64,000 bases of DNA from SYFY01 sp031385325. GTDB lineage: Bacteria; Pseudomonadota; Gammaproteobacteria; Pseudomonadales; Azotimanducaceae. The notes under the pieces were generated by a model. That model had not been told where the DNA came from, ran no database searches, and was given only the letters and a program-made list of their open reading frames with translations. The stretch is from positions 50,839 to 114,838 of the forward strand of contig JANNBJ010000082.1 in the NCBI GenBank assembly GCA_031385325.1, read 5' to 3'. Position numbers and translations under genes: made by a program. Of this stretch, positions 25,115 to 34,582 are shown in pieces (position 1 is the first letter of the stretch; each line of letters begins with the position of its first letter).

Positions 25115-27430
25115 TCAGGACACCGCAGCCAGAGACTCGGTAATGACTATCTCGACAAACGGATCCTCTTTCAACATCGCGAGCATTGCATCCGACGGCA
25201 TGGGCGCCGCATAGATATAGCCTTGAACCTCACTGCAGCCCTGCGCTTTCAGATAGCTCAGCTGGGTGTGGTTTTCAACGCCTTCGGCGATGAGATCAAG
25301 CTTCAACCCTTGCGCCATGGCGACGATCGCATTGACGATGCTGGCCTCGCCCTCGGCTTCTTCTTCACGAATATCCAGCACAAAGCTGCGATCGATCTTG
25401 AGGGTATTGATCGGAAACTGGCGCAGATAACTGAGTGATGAATAACCCGTTCCAAAATCGTCGATCGCGACTCGTGCACCGAGCAAACGTAATGCCTTCA
25501 GCTTGGGGATGATGACTTCCATATCCTGCATCAACGTGTTTTCGGTGATCTCGAGTTTGATGCGACCCGGCTCAATTCCGGCCTCTTGCATGGCGCCCGT
25601 GAACTGCTCGACGAAGCCTTCTTTCTCGAGCTGCGCCGCTGATACATTGACCGACAGGCGCACGTCGCCAACACCTTCTCGCGCCCAGGACGCGAGATCC
25701 GAGAATGCACGTCGCTGCACGTATTCATCCAGCGCAACAATCAGACCGGTCTCCTCGGCCAGTGGCAGGAACTCTGCAGGCGCGATGAGCCCACGCTCGG
25801 GATGCCGCCATCGAACCAGCGCTTCGACACCACTGATGTGGCCGGTATTGAGACAAACCTGCGGCTGATAGTGCACTTCAAGTTCGGAACGATTGAGACC
25901 ATTGCGCAATTCACGCTCGAGGATCAACCGCGTAGAGAAGCGGTTGTTCATCTCCTCGGCAAAGAACTGATACCCGTTCTTGCCTCGGCTCTTGATGTGA
26001 TACATCGCAATGTCGGCATTATGGATCAGTGCATCCGCCGTATCGCCACCCTCCGGATGCATGGCGATACCAATGCTGGCACCGACAAAAAGTTCATGTC
26101 CATCGATCACAAAGGGTGAGCCCAGTCGATCAAGGATTTTTCCGGCAATGACAACCACGTCATCACGGGTACGAATCTCTGGCAACAACAGAGTGAACTC
26201 ATCACCACCAAAGCGGGACAGCGTGTCACCACGTCGCAAACAACTTTGCAGACGGTTGGCAACGGCCTTGAGCAGACGATCACCCATGGTATGACCCAGC
26301 GTGTCGTTTACCACCTTGAACCGATCGAGATCCAGGAACATTACTGCCAGACCAATCTTGTTCCGCTGACCCTGCGTGATCGCCAGTTCCAGACGATCCT
26401 TGAGCAGCGCCCGATTTGGCAGATGGGTCAGCAGATCGTGGTACGCCTGGAAGTTGATCACTTCCTGGGCTTCCTTGCGTTCACTGATGTCGCGGATGGT
26501 CCCGATCGTGCCGATGAATGTTTGACGATTGCGCTCGCGCGGATCGGTATACATACCCTGGGCTGCAAGCTCGACCCAGACGGATTGCACATCACTGAAT
26601 CGTGACCCGGGCCTTTTCACGGAGCTGCGCAGTTTCAGTTCGACATTACGCGCCGCGCGCGTGCCGGTACGACGCTCATTGAAGACGTTGCGGGCAATAT
26701 CCAGATATTCAGGATCAACCAGTTCGGTGTAGTTGCGGTTGAGCAGGTCGCCCATCTCGAAGCCCAACATTGGTCCCAGCCGTTCATTCAGAAAGGTGAA
26801 ACAACCATTGCGATCGAGCATGTAGACCAGATCGGGTGAACTGTTGACGATGAAACGGTGCAGTTCCTCGCTGGTCTTGATCTGCGCTTCCATCGCTTCG
26901 TTCTGATCTTCGAGCCGAACCTGCCGCAGCGCCGTCTCCATCGTGGCAATGAGTTCAGCGGCTTCATAGGGCTTCTTGACGAAATCAAAAGCGCCGCAAT
27001 GCAAAGCATGTTTGACGCCGCTGAAGCTCGCATCCCCGCTGACAACAATGATCTTGGTATCGATCTTTTCGCGCGCGACAAAGTCGAGGACGTCGTGGCC
27101 ACTGACGCCCGGCATGATGAGATCGAGAAGGACCACGTCATAGGATTGCGCGACCAGCGCATCAAGTGCGGCCTGACCGCCGAGCGCCTTGTCTGCGCTG
27201 TAGCCGTGGATGGAGACCAGTTGATACAGACTCTCGAGAAGTTCGGCCTTGTCATCGACGACGAGAATGCGCGCGCCGTCCAGAATAGGCTGAGGGTCGG
27301 AGGCATTCGCAGATCGGCGTCCGGGTTCCCGGTCGATCCTTGCTCGGGGAGAAGTACTTTCCGCCTGTCGGCGCGACAAATCCGCACTATTCATCAATAG
27401 CCATCGATACGTCTTGAGAGGGGAGCTCAT
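25115..27430 (-). CDS. REC-PAS-GGDEF-EAL cyclic-di-GMP signalling protein
   Basis: A 771-residue protein. Residues 54-170 form a receiver domain (RILVVDD; phospho-Asp in VVLLDLIMP at 103; KP in VKKPYE). Then a PAS domain (IVNSSPDLVYMLDRNG, with RDISERKEAQ at its end). Then GGDEF with an intact SRFGGDEFTLL (diguanylate cyclase) and EAL with GVEALVRWRHP and the later DDFGTGYSSLSYL (phosphodiesterase). Both catalytic motifs are present, so the net activity depends on the phospho-signal. The ATG at 27430 has GGAG directly adjacent, which is unusual spacing; a second start at Met13 is possible. Confidence 0.93.
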   Translation of the reverse strand: MSSPLKTYRWLLMNSADLSRRQAESTSPRARIDREPGRRSANASDPQPILDGARILVVDDKAELLESLYQLVSIHGYSADKALGGQAALDALVAQSYDVVLLDLIMPGVSGHDVLDFVAREKIDTKIIVVSGDASFSGVKHALHCGAFDFVKKPYEAAELIATMETALRQVRLEDQNEAMEAQIKTSEELHRFIVNSSPDLVYMLDRNGCFTFLNERLGPMLGFEMGDLLNRNYTELVDPEYLDIARNVFNERRTGTRAARNVELKLRSSVKRPGSRFSDVQSVWVELAAQGMYTDPRERNRQTFIGTIGTIRDISERKEAQEVINFQAYHDLLTHLPNRALLKDRLELAITQGQRNKIGLAVMFLDLDRFKVVNDTLGHTMGDRLLKAVANRLQSCLRRGDTLSRFGGDEFTLLLPEIRTRDDVVVIAGKILDRLGSPFVIDGHELFVGASIGIAMHPEGGDTADALIHNADIAMYHIKSRGKNGYQFFAEEMNNRFSTRLILERELRNGLNRSELEVHYQPQVCLNTGHISGVEALVRWRHPERGLIAPAEFLPLAEETGLIVALDEYVQRRAFSDLASWAREGVGDVRLSVNVSAAQLEKEGFVEQFTGAMQEAGIEPGRIKLEITENTLMQDMEVIIPKLKALRLLGARVAIDDFGTGYSSLSYLRQFPINTLKIDRSFVLDIREEEAEGEASIVNAIVAMAQGLKLDLIAEGVENHTQLSYLKAQGCSEVQGYIYAAPMPSDAMLAMLKEDPFVEIVITESLAAVS

Positions 27431-27762
27431 CTCCGGAATAAGGCCGGATTGTGACCAATTTTTCCATGGTTAGCTACCCGTAGCCTTTTCCAATGACACA
27501 TGAGCCTGAAGGGGGGCGTGATTCCAATATGAAATGAGCCTGAAGCGCCCTCTTCCACGGGGACACACCTCGGAGATTCCTGAGTTCCACGGGGAGGTTC
27601 TTCCACGGGGACACACCTCGGAGATTCCTTGAACCGGACCAGGAATCTGGCGGCGTGTTTCTTTGGTGAACGGTTCGCGCACACTGGTTGCCACCGAAGT
27701 CGCACGCCGCAAATGAACCGTATGACTCAGCGGATGATTGCCGCAGCCTCAAACTCTGCCGC
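27431..27762. other. Gene-free interval with tandem direct repeats and REP hairpins upstream of RAYT
   Basis: Between the REC-GGDEF-EAL gene and the transposase I see no real gene. The interval holds two families of direct repeats. TCCAAT-N6-ATGAGCCTGAAG-type 23-mers lie at 27489-27511 and 27523-27545. Two identical 30-base units beginning CTTCCACGGGGACAC lie at 27552-27581 and 27600-27629, with a partial copy between them. Small frames predicted here are made of repeats and look spurious. Confidence 0.6.
27552..27629. repeat. Left REP pair next to RAYT
   Basis: Two identical 30-base copies starting CTTCCACGGGGACACACCTC, with a period of 48 bases. Each can fold into a short GGGG-ACACA-CCTC hairpin. 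The partial copy GTTCCACGGGG lies between them. The sequence is the inverse of the pair at 28873-28915, so the REPs flank the transposase in opposite orientation. Confidence 0.72.
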
Positions 27763-28686
27763 ATGGCGACACCACGCAAACACCTCATCCACCCCGAAGT
27801 CCCGCTCTTCTACCACCTTGTCTCGCGGTGTGTGCAACGCGCATTTCTTTGCGGCTTCGACCCCGTCACGGGCAGGGACTACAGTCACCGAAAATCCTGG
27901 CTCATCGAACGCCTGCACTTCCTCGTGCGGCACTTCGCCGTCGACCTCTACGGCTATAGCATCATGAGCAACCACTTTCATCTCTGTGTCTTTCATGACC
28001 CCAAAGCCAACCTGCAGTGGAGCGATGACGAGGTCGCAGATCGATGGCTCGCCGTTTCACCACCCCGAACCTACGATGATCAACCCGTCAGACCGGAGAT
28101 CATGCAAGCACACAAGGCCGACCTGATCGCCGACCAGAACCGACTTGCCCATGTGCGTAAGGAACTCGGCTCCGTCTCCACGTTCATGAAGTTCCTGAAG
28201 CAACCCATCGCCCGCAAGGCCAATGCCGAACAAGATGTGACTGGACACTTCTTCGAGCAGCGCTTCTGGTCTGGCGCTCTGCTCTCCGAGCGGGCGGTGA
28301 TTTCCACCATGGTCTACATCGACCTCAATCCTGTAAGGGCGCGTATCGCCCAGTCCATCGAAGATATCCAGCATGCTGGCATCACCGAGCGGCTGGCTGA
28401 GCTTGAAGCAGGAGAGTCGTCACTGGAGGATTACCTCAAGCCGTTAGGTTTCGGACTTGGGCAGCGTCCGCAAAAGCTGAACTTCAGCCTGCTCGCCTAC
28501 GTGCAGTTGCTCAAGCTTGTGATCGATACCGAAACTCGGCATCCCGATGACTCGCCGGAGACGAGGTGGCAGAAAGATGTCGCGAGCCTTCATCGCAGGC
28601 AGCGGGCATACGGAACTGAGCAGGAACTGCGTGACTGGGGTACCGCACGAAACTGGAAGCGATTCGGCGTAGCGCTGGTTGGGTAG
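27763..28686 (+). CDS. REP-associated tyrosine transposase (RAYT, IS200-like HUH family)
   Basis: A 307-residue Y1-type transposase. The motif YSIMSNHFHLCVF supplies the HUH metal-binding His pair. Later STMVYIDLNPVRARI is the conserved C-terminal helix of the RAYT group, and the Tyr nucleophile is probably near the helix before it. RAYTs nick single-stranded REP hairpins. Here inverted REP pairs lie 134 bases upstream and 187 bases downstream. The ATG at 27763 has no clear RBS, and a longer frame from 27688 exists but does not look coding. It is not flanked by other mobile genes. Confidence 0.88.
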   Translation: MATPRKHLIHPEVPLFYHLVSRCVQRAFLCGFDPVTGRDYSHRKSWLIERLHFLVRHFAVDLYGYSIMSNHFHLCVFHDPKANLQWSDDEVADRWLAVSPPRTYDDQPVRPEIMQAHKADLIADQNRLAHVRKELGSVSTFMKFLKQPIARKANAEQDVTGHFFEQRFWSGALLSERAVISTMVYIDLNPVRARIAQSIEDIQHAGITERLAELEAGESSLEDYLKPLGFGLGQRPQKLNFSLLAYVQLLKLVIDTETRHPDDSPETRWQKDVASLHRRQRAYGTEQELRDWGTARNWKRFGVALVG

Positions 28687-29141
28687 TCATACGCGCCTGT
28701 TGCGGCCACCCAAGCAACCCAGCACATAACTCCAAAATTCGTCCGCCGATTCCTGCTTGAATACCCGAGATTTCGGGTTTCTACCCCCCTGCTCGACCCT
28801 GAGATCTCATCTCGTCACTTGCATTGAATCGGAATCTACTCCGATCACCGCGCCCCTCAATCTATTCGTTTCCCGAGGTGTGTCCTCGTGGACATCCGAG
28901 GTGTGTCCTCGTGGAAACTAATAAAACGCAGTGCCACGCAAGAATGATGTTGGATAGACCGTGGGATTTCATCTGCTCCATGTACTAGTTACAACATGGC
29001 CTGCAACAGCCCTGCAATGTCGTGTATACGGTCATCACCAAGTGGCCTCGCTGGACAATTTAACGACCACAATCATGCTGCTTCCATAAACACCGCTTTC
29101 TGACTCTCATTGAAATCGGGATAGACCTCCGATCGCACACG
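28687..29141. other. Gene-free interval with right-hand REP hairpins and an imperfect direct repeat
   Basis: No frame here looks coding. It contains the hairpin CCCGAGATTTCGGG near 28768, the REP pair 28873-28915 and two similar 25/27-base stretches (28822-28846 and 29108-29134). The rest is unexplained. A promoter for the transposase or a relic of an element may be present; I cannot tell. Confidence 0.5.
28873..28915. repeat. Right REP pair, inverted relative to the left pair
   Basis: Two 20-base copies (28873-28892 and 28896-28915) beginning CCGAGGTGTGTCCTCG. Each contains a perfect CGAGG-TGTGT-CCTCG hairpin. They are the reverse complement, with one base different, of the core in the left array at 27552-27629. 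Inverted REPs around a RAYT are the expected substrate arrangement. Confidence 0.75.
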
Positions 29142-30287
29142 TCAGTAACCAGTCAACTCCATATATCCCCGCCCCAACCGAAGCCCGGAGGGTGAATTCA
29201 CATACACCAAGCCTTCCCAATAAGGGATCAGGGTCTGCATTCGCTGATCATCCAACGGGGTTTCAATCAGGAACACCTCAGAGCCAACAGTCAACTTCCA
29301 TCCCAGCGGCCAGACAACGCCATTGGGATCTGACCAGTCACGTCCTCGGAGCAGTTCGAAGTCCGCCGCACCAAGCACCTTTTTTGTCCCATCCGCTGCG
29401 ACGAGTATGCCGTGGTCATGCTGATCACGACGTCCATCCTGGCGACGCAGACGGAAGACCATGAGATCTCTTTCATCGTCCAGGCTCAGTGCAAACCAGT
29501 CCCAACCGAGCTGCTCACCAGACAGTACGCTGGTACTCCACTCGTGATCGAACCAACCCAGGCCACGCACTTTGTGCGTTTCACTACCGACTCGAACCTC
29601 GCCAAAGATCTGCAGGCGAGGCCACGAGTAGTAGTAGGACGCCTGGGATTCACTCTTTCGTGACAATCCCTGCTCTCCCTGAAGCACCGGTCCACGTGCC
29701 GCTTGAAGGTTGAGGTCAAACGATAGATCCGACCCCTGAGCCAGCAAGTGGCCCCCTGTAGACTCCAGATCCAGTTGCCATCCTTCCAGGTAGACCCGTG
29801 CTCCGCCGTCAACAAGCGGATGCACGCCTGCTAGATCCGGATGCCGTCGGCTTAGTCGTTCTTCATGTTCATGTTTGCCGGCTGCAACGTCGGTAACTGC
29901 CAGATGACCGAGGTAAACCTGATTGAGCGTCCAGTCACTGGACTGCTCATCGATTGACTTGGCCGGTCGCAGGGCTTGTCGGAATACGGTGAACTGAGCA
30001 CCAAACTCTCTCCCGTCATCGGTAGCCAGTGTCATCGTCAAATACCACCACTCACTGCGAAAACGTGGGTGTTGTTGATGTTCACCGGGGAACACAAAGG
30101 CGATGGGCTTGTCGGCCCGAGCAAAATCCGATGATCCATCGTCCTCACCGAGAAAGACGCCTAGCCGGCTTCCGCCGATTCCGGGCTCAGAACGCCCTGC
30201 TTCGGGATCTTCACAACCGCACAAGAGTGTCACAATGACAAGCAACAAGAGGTCGAACACACGTGGTCGTCTCATGACAGCTGTCAC
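29142..30287 (-). CDS. Lipocalin-like/AttH-CrtC domain lipoprotein
   Basis: A 381-residue lipoprotein; the lipobox LLCGC places acylated Cys25. The mature part has HPRFRSEWWYLTMTL and GWFDHEWSTS, the signatures of the hydroxyneurosporene synthase (CrtC)/AttH lipocalin-like family, with WDWFALSLDDERDLMVFRLRR in the C-terminal half. These proteins are often encoded beside an FtsX-type ABC transporter, as here. The GTG at 30287 overlaps the permease stop by four bases (GTGA), which supports this start over ATG 30275. It probably sits in the outer membrane or periplasm. Function unknown. Confidence 0.82.
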   Translation of the reverse strand: MTAVMRRPRVFDLLLLVIVTLLCGCEDPEAGRSEPGIGGSRLGVFLGEDDGSSDFARADKPIAFVFPGEHQQHPRFRSEWWYLTMTLATDDGREFGAQFTVFRQALRPAKSIDEQSSDWTLNQVYLGHLAVTDVAAGKHEHEERLSRRHPDLAGVHPLVDGGARVYLEGWQLDLESTGGHLLAQGSDLSFDLNLQAARGPVLQGEQGLSRKSESQASYYYSWPRLQIFGEVRVGSETHKVRGLGWFDHEWSTSVLSGEQLGWDWFALSLDDERDLMVFRLRRQDGRRDQHDHGILVAADGTKKVLGAADFELLRGRDWSDPNGVVWPLGWKLTVGSEVFLIETPLDDQRMQTLIPYWEGLVYVNSPSGLRLGRGYMELTGY

Positions 30288-32689
30288 GAACGTGGCCGGA
30301 ACGGTGGCCGCACGACTGCCCCTGCAAGCCCGGCTGCAAAGGTGGCGAGACCGGTTAACGCCAGCGGGAGCAACAACGGCTGCAATGCAGGGGAATAACC
30401 GATGGTCCAGCCAAACGCGCGCGGATTCACGTATTCACACAGAACCCAACCTAACCACAAGCCAAGTGGCAGCGCGATCCCTGCGGCTATCAAACCGAGC
30501 ATGCCGGCGCGAACCATGCTGGTTCGCAGGTTCCAGCCAAAGTCGACACCTTGAGTGTCGAGCAATCGGCCAGTGGTTTGCTGGCTGAGCCGAAATCCTG
30601 TCAGGGCATTGAACATGGCACCACTGGAAACCAGAAGCGCCAGCCAGGTCAGAGCATCCGTAATCGCAAACGTGCGGTTGAATGTTTGCAGCGCATTGTT
30701 CCGCATGACCTCTCCTGAACTGACCCGACCGCCGCGTAACTTGTCCAATCGTGACAGCAGCAGCGAAGGCTGCGCGCTATCGATACTCAGTCGATCAAAC
30801 ATCAACGGCTCAGCAAACAAGGTCTTCGCCGTATCAGTGTCCACCATGATTCGAAAACCGAGTTCACCATACCCCTTGAACACCCCGACGATGTTCAACG
30901 GCTGCCCAGTACGCTCGACGCCGCCTGCCTCATGGTCAAGCCGCAGCGACTGTCCGACGCCCAGGCCCAGTGTTCGAACGAGTGTTTCGCTGACCAGCGC
31001 TTCTCCTTTCGCAAGGGCATTGGGATAGCCATATCGCAATGACTCTTCTGCGGAAAATTCTGCATAACCAACCTGCACCGGCAACCCATCCACCCGCGAA
31101 GCGCTCTGGCCGGAAACCATGACACGCCCGGTTTCAGGCCAGGTTCGTATCGTCGACGCCAACTCCCTTGCCCCTGATCCACTGGACATCGACACGTACA
31201 CGTCGTTGACCAGCCGCTGATCCAGCAATCCCGAAAACTCCCGTCGAAAGCTGTCGACCATCACACCCACGCCGATGCTCACGGCAACTGCTAATGCCAG
31301 CGCCGCACAGGCGATCGCAAGGTCATCCGGAAACCAGGTGACTTCACGCACGCCGAGCCGCAGCCACAACGGCCCGCCCATTCGATTGGCCCGCTGTCGC
31401 CAACCACGCAGCAAAGGGGAAACACTGAATCCGGCCAGCAGGCAGACACACAGAATACTCAGAAACACTCCAATCAGACCCGCATCGGACCAAGCCAACC
31501 CAAGCACTGCCAGCACCATCATGCCTGCCACTGACAAACGGACCCACACGGCAGGCAACGGGCGCTCTCGCCATTCACGCCACCAGGCGAGCCCGCCACC
31601 GACGATGCAGACACCCATGCCAGCCACAGCAGCCTTGATGATCACTGCAGCTCCCACCTCAGGCATGATCACAGACATGGCACCACCAAACGCCGAGGTC
31701 AGCAACAGACCCGCGAGTCCGTCGCCAGCAACAACACCCAACGCTGTGGCAGGAATGCCGAGGAACAACAAGGCGGTGACAAAGCTGGTGCCCAGCAACC
31801 AGCGATCCACGCCCAGATCATGCAGCGCTGCCAGTATGCCTTTCTGCCGGCGCAACCAGATCACTGCGGTCTGATACATCAGCAGCAGGCTGACCAGTAG
31901 CGACAACGACCCGAGCGCACCGAGGTTGAACAACACGGCTTTGGCCAGTCCTTGCCCTGGCGCTTCACCGTCAACAGCATGCACCTGCCAGCCATCGACA
32001 ATCGGGGCCGGTGCAGCCGGCAATCCCGCCGATATCCCTGGCATGATGGATTCGAGCAACGCCGCGCTCGAGGCCGCCACCGACTCATGGCGAACCAATA
32101 CTGCGTCGAGCTGTTTGTCATCACCGAGCAACTGCGTCGCTGTGCCGATGTCCGCATAAAGCACTCGCGGCTGATCCGGGCGACTCGGTAGCCGTTGAAC
32201 CACCTGCAATTGGATGCCTTCGATGTCGATCAGCCCTTCAGGCCACTCGCCTTCGACAATCACTGGAGCCGCATTGGAAGTCCGGTCTGATACACCAACC
32301 CCCGTGACCTGCGGCGCCATCGGCAGTCTGGCCTCGAGCGCCGCGATCCAATCGATGCCAACTACTCTCACTCCATTGTCCAGAACGCCCTCGTGCAGTG
32401 GGATCATCACGGCGATGGAGGGCCACTCCCCGCTTCTCCAGCGAGCCCGGAGTTGACCATAGTCATGTGCAGTCATTTCCTTGCGGGTCAGCACATGCGT
32501 AATCCCGCTCAGATGAGGAGGACGCATGGTCTCAAACGTTCGCCCGACACTTTCACCCAACAGGTGGACGCCGGTGATCGACAACACGCCGATGGCTACA
32601 CCAAAAAAAACACTGAGTGTTGAACCCGGCGCTGAACGGAGGAATCGCAGGCTGCTGCGCAAAAGCAACCTGAGTCCGGCCGGGTTCAC
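30284..32689 (-). CDS. FtsX-like ABC transporter permease (large, two permease domains)
   Basis: An 801-residue integral membrane protein. It has a TM near residues 20-45 and periplasmic MacB-like regions. Middle TMs occur in the segments with LGSLSLLVSLLLMYQTAVIWL and at 300-370, and a second FtsX block is near the C-terminus (ALTWLALLVSSGAMFNALTGF, then PLLLPLALTGLATFAAGLAG). It resembles MacB/LolCE-like permeases that move lipids or lipoproteins. The GTG start at 32689 overlaps the ATPase stop as GTGA. It forms an ABC system with the ATPase 32686-33384. Confidence 0.88.
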   Translation of the reverse strand: MNPAGLRLLLRSSLRFLRSAPGSTLSVFFGVAIGVLSITGVHLLGESVGRTFETMRPPHLSGITHVLTRKEMTAHDYGQLRARWRSGEWPSIAVMIPLHEGVLDNGVRVVGIDWIAALEARLPMAPQVTGVGVSDRTSNAAPVIVEGEWPEGLIDIEGIQLQVVQRLPSRPDQPRVLYADIGTATQLLGDDKQLDAVLVRHESVAASSAALLESIMPGISAGLPAAPAPIVDGWQVHAVDGEAPGQGLAKAVLFNLGALGSLSLLVSLLLMYQTAVIWLRRQKGILAALHDLGVDRWLLGTSFVTALLFLGIPATALGVVAGDGLAGLLLTSAFGGAMSVIMPEVGAAVIIKAAVAGMGVCIVGGGLAWWREWRERPLPAVWVRLSVAGMMVLAVLGLAWSDAGLIGVFLSILCVCLLAGFSVSPLLRGWRQRANRMGGPLWLRLGVREVTWFPDDLAIACAALALAVAVSIGVGVMVDSFRREFSGLLDQRLVNDVYVSMSSGSGARELASTIRTWPETGRVMVSGQSASRVDGLPVQVGYAEFSAEESLRYGYPNALAKGEALVSETLVRTLGLGVGQSLRLDHEAGGVERTGQPLNIVGVFKGYGELGFRIMVDTDTAKTLFAEPLMFDRLSIDSAQPSLLLSRLDKLRGGRVSSGEVMRNNALQTFNRTFAITDALTWLALLVSSGAMFNALTGFRLSQQTTGRLLDTQGVDFGWNLRTSMVRAGMLGLIAAGIALPLGLWLGWVLCEYVNPRAFGWTIGYSPALQPLLLPLALTGLATFAAGLAGAVVRPPFRPRS

Positions 32690-33384
32690 GGCACCTGATC
32701 GAGATCAAGCCGCATGTCAGCGGCAGCGGCCAGTGCGGCGTCGTGCGTCGCGATGAACAGCGTCGCGCCCGCTGCACGCGCCTGGGAAAACAACAGTTCC
32801 GCAACACGTTCCGTATTGTGCGCATCGAGGTTACCGGTAGGCTCATCGGCCAGAACCAGTGACGGCGAGTGTGCCAGCGCCCGGGCGATCGCCACACGTT
32901 GGCGCTCGCCACCCGACAGGGTTTCGGGAAATGACTCGAGATGATCACCCATGCCCAGCGCGAGCAATCGGGCCTCTGCCTGCGGCCACTGCGCCTCAAG
33001 GCCATTCAGTACCAGTGGCAATCGAACGTTTTCAGCAACCGTCAGCGTGGGGACCAGGTTGAAGAACTGAAAGACATAACCCACATGGCGGCGCCGGTAC
33101 AGCGTCGCCTGCGCCTGGGACAACGCATGAACCGCAATGGTGGATCCATCGATTGGCGTCACATTGATTCGCCCGCTGTCCGGAATGAGCAGGCCCGCCA
33201 GCAGGTTCAGCAGACTGGACTTGCCGACACCGCTCGGCCCACAGACCGCGACCACCACACCGGCCGGCACGGTGAACGACAGCTCATGCAGCACGATCCT
33301 GTCCTGGGATCCATCCCGAAACCGCTTGCCAAGCGAGGTCACTTCAACGGCAGTATTTGCAGGCGTAGGCAAATCGTTATTCAC
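32686..33384 (-). CDS. ABC transporter ATP-binding protein (LolD/MacB-like)
   Basis: A 232-residue ABC ATPase. Walker A is GPSGVGKSSLLNLLAG, the Q-loop lies near YVFQFFNLVPTLTV, the signature is TLSGGERQRVAIARALAH, and Walker B is LVLADEPTGNLDA. The FFNLVPTLTVAENV phrase and the single-domain length fit the LolD/MacB group, which extrudes substrates to the outer membrane or periplasm. The GTG at 33384 overlaps the Nudix gene stop as GTGA. The partner is the FtsX permease that follows. Confidence 0.93.
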   Translation of the reverse strand: MNNDLPTPANTAVEVTSLGKRFRDGSQDRIVLHELSFTVPAGVVVAVCGPSGVGKSSLLNLLAGLLIPDSGRINVTPIDGSTIAVHALSQAQATLYRRRHVGYVFQFFNLVPTLTVAENVRLPLVLNGLEAQWPQAEARLLALGMGDHLESFPETLSGGERQRVAIARALAHSPSLVLADEPTGNLDAHNTERVAELLFSQARAAGATLFIATHDAALAAAADMRLDLDQVP

Positions 33385-34136
33385 CGAAGGCGCTGCATAC
33401 CCTGACGATTGAGCTCTGCGGAGAACTCAGGTAGATGCGCTTCTGCAATGACCGCGGTCAGCGCGTCTTCAACCGTGGGAAACGAGGCGATACTCATCAG
33501 CGTCATGAAGGTTGAATGAATCATCTGCCATTCACTTCGTTCACGTCTGCGCAGTGCTTCTGCCGGGGTCACCCAGTCGGAGTCGGCAGTTTCGTCGGTG
33601 TCAGCAAGCGCTTGTTGCCCATGCGGCATCGTGGTTGCGAAAAACCGGGTATCAAAGCGCTTTGGTACCGAGTCTGGTGTCAGCCAGTGTGAGAAGTAGT
33701 GGATCTGGTCGCACGCCAATAGCAGATTTTCACGCTCGCACAACTCGGCCATCGACATCTGTCCGGCAGTCACCGCCAGACGATAGGCAGAAAATCGTTC
33801 ACGCTCTTCAACTGACACGAGGTCAAGCAGCCGTCCATCGCGTGTGGCGAGCAGTACACCACATTCTTCGAAACATTCCCGAATGGCGGCCACCCAGTAC
33901 CGCAGTCCTCCGGCAGTGAGGCCGAGTTGGAGACTCGCACTTCGATCATCGATGCCTGCGCAGATTGACTCGAGATGATCAGCGTCATCCACCTTGCCAC
34001 CGGGAAACACATGCAGATCGGGAAATACCATGCCTGCAGGCCGTTTCACCATGAACACTTCCAGTCCAGGCAATCCATCACGGAGCAGCAGGACCGTTGC
34101 GGCCAGGCGAATGTTGTCGCGTTCAATGGGTTGCAC
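33381..34136 (-). CDS. Nudix hydrolase (CoA/NUDT19-like)
   Basis: A 251-residue Nudix protein. The Nudix box is centred on AAIRECFEECGVLL, with the preceding FPGGKVDD region; the RExxEE core is intact. The N-terminal VMVKR-like segment with VFPDLHVFPGGK resembles the CoA-hydrolysing NUDT19/RP2p group. It is the first gene of the four-gene operon with the ABC system, and its stop overlaps the ATPase start as GTGA. The GTG at 34136 has AAGGTG eight bases upstream. The substrate is not proven. Confidence 0.82.
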   Translation of the reverse strand: MQPIERDNIRLAATVLLLRDGLPGLEVFMVKRPAGMVFPDLHVFPGGKVDDADHLESICAGIDDRSASLQLGLTAGGLRYWVAAIRECFEECGVLLATRDGRLLDLVSVEERERFSAYRLAVTAGQMSMAELCERENLLLACDQIHYFSHWLTPDSVPKRFDTRFFATTMPHGQQALADTDETADSDWVTPAEALRRRERSEWQMIHSTFMTLMSIASFPTVEDALTAVIAEAHLPEFSAELNRQGMQRLR

Positions 34137-34205
34137 GTGATATCACCTTGACATCAGCTTGTCGTGAGGCCGCCACCATGCCTAAATGGCGACGGGAGGG
34201 CAACG

Positions 34206-34580
34206 ATGAGTAAAGGGAACAACGATCCACCGGACTTCCGGACTCTCGGGCTGACCAGTCTTGCAGACGTCGACGACGACTCCGACAAGCTGAAAGTCTA
34301 CAAGTTTGTCGTGCGACTGCCGCCCCAGATGCGGGACCGGATCGCAGAGGCTGCCAACAACTATCGGCGTAGCATGAACTCCGAAATCATCGCTCGACTG
34401 GAGCAGACCTTCACTGGGCTACCTTCGGAGGCAAACATGGTCATGATCGAACCGCCACTGCAAGGTCCTCTGGATGCCCTGTTCCGACGATCGCTCACCG
34501 AGGAAGAACACGCTCTGGTGCGGTCCTTCAGACGCCTCACCGCCGCTAAACGACAAGCCCTGAACGATCTGCTGAAGTAG
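34206..34580 (+). CDS. Arc-family ribbon-helix-helix DNA-binding protein
   Basis: A 124-residue protein. The RHH part (residues about 30-75) reads VYKFVVRLPPQMRDRIAEAANNYRRSMNSEIIARLE, with the beta strand and the conserved RSMNxEI of Arc-type repressors. The remaining 45 residues are charged with a helical RRLTAAKRQALNDLL end. The ATG at 34206 has GGAGGG five bases upstream. The receiver-like gene begins two bases after its stop, so they are probably co-transcribed. It likely represses its own operon by binding as a dimer of dimers. Confidence 0.88.
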   Translation: MSKGNNDPPDFRTLGLTSLADVDDDSDKLKVYKFVVRLPPQMRDRIAEAANNYRRSMNSEIIARLEQTFTGLPSEANMVMIEPPLQGPLDALFRRSLTEEEHALVRSFRRLTAAKRQALNDLLK

Positions 34581-34582
34581 TC

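Noticed and set aside
27470..27788. Overlapping small minus-strand frames in the REP region
   Set aside because: They consist of repeat sequence and have no RBS.
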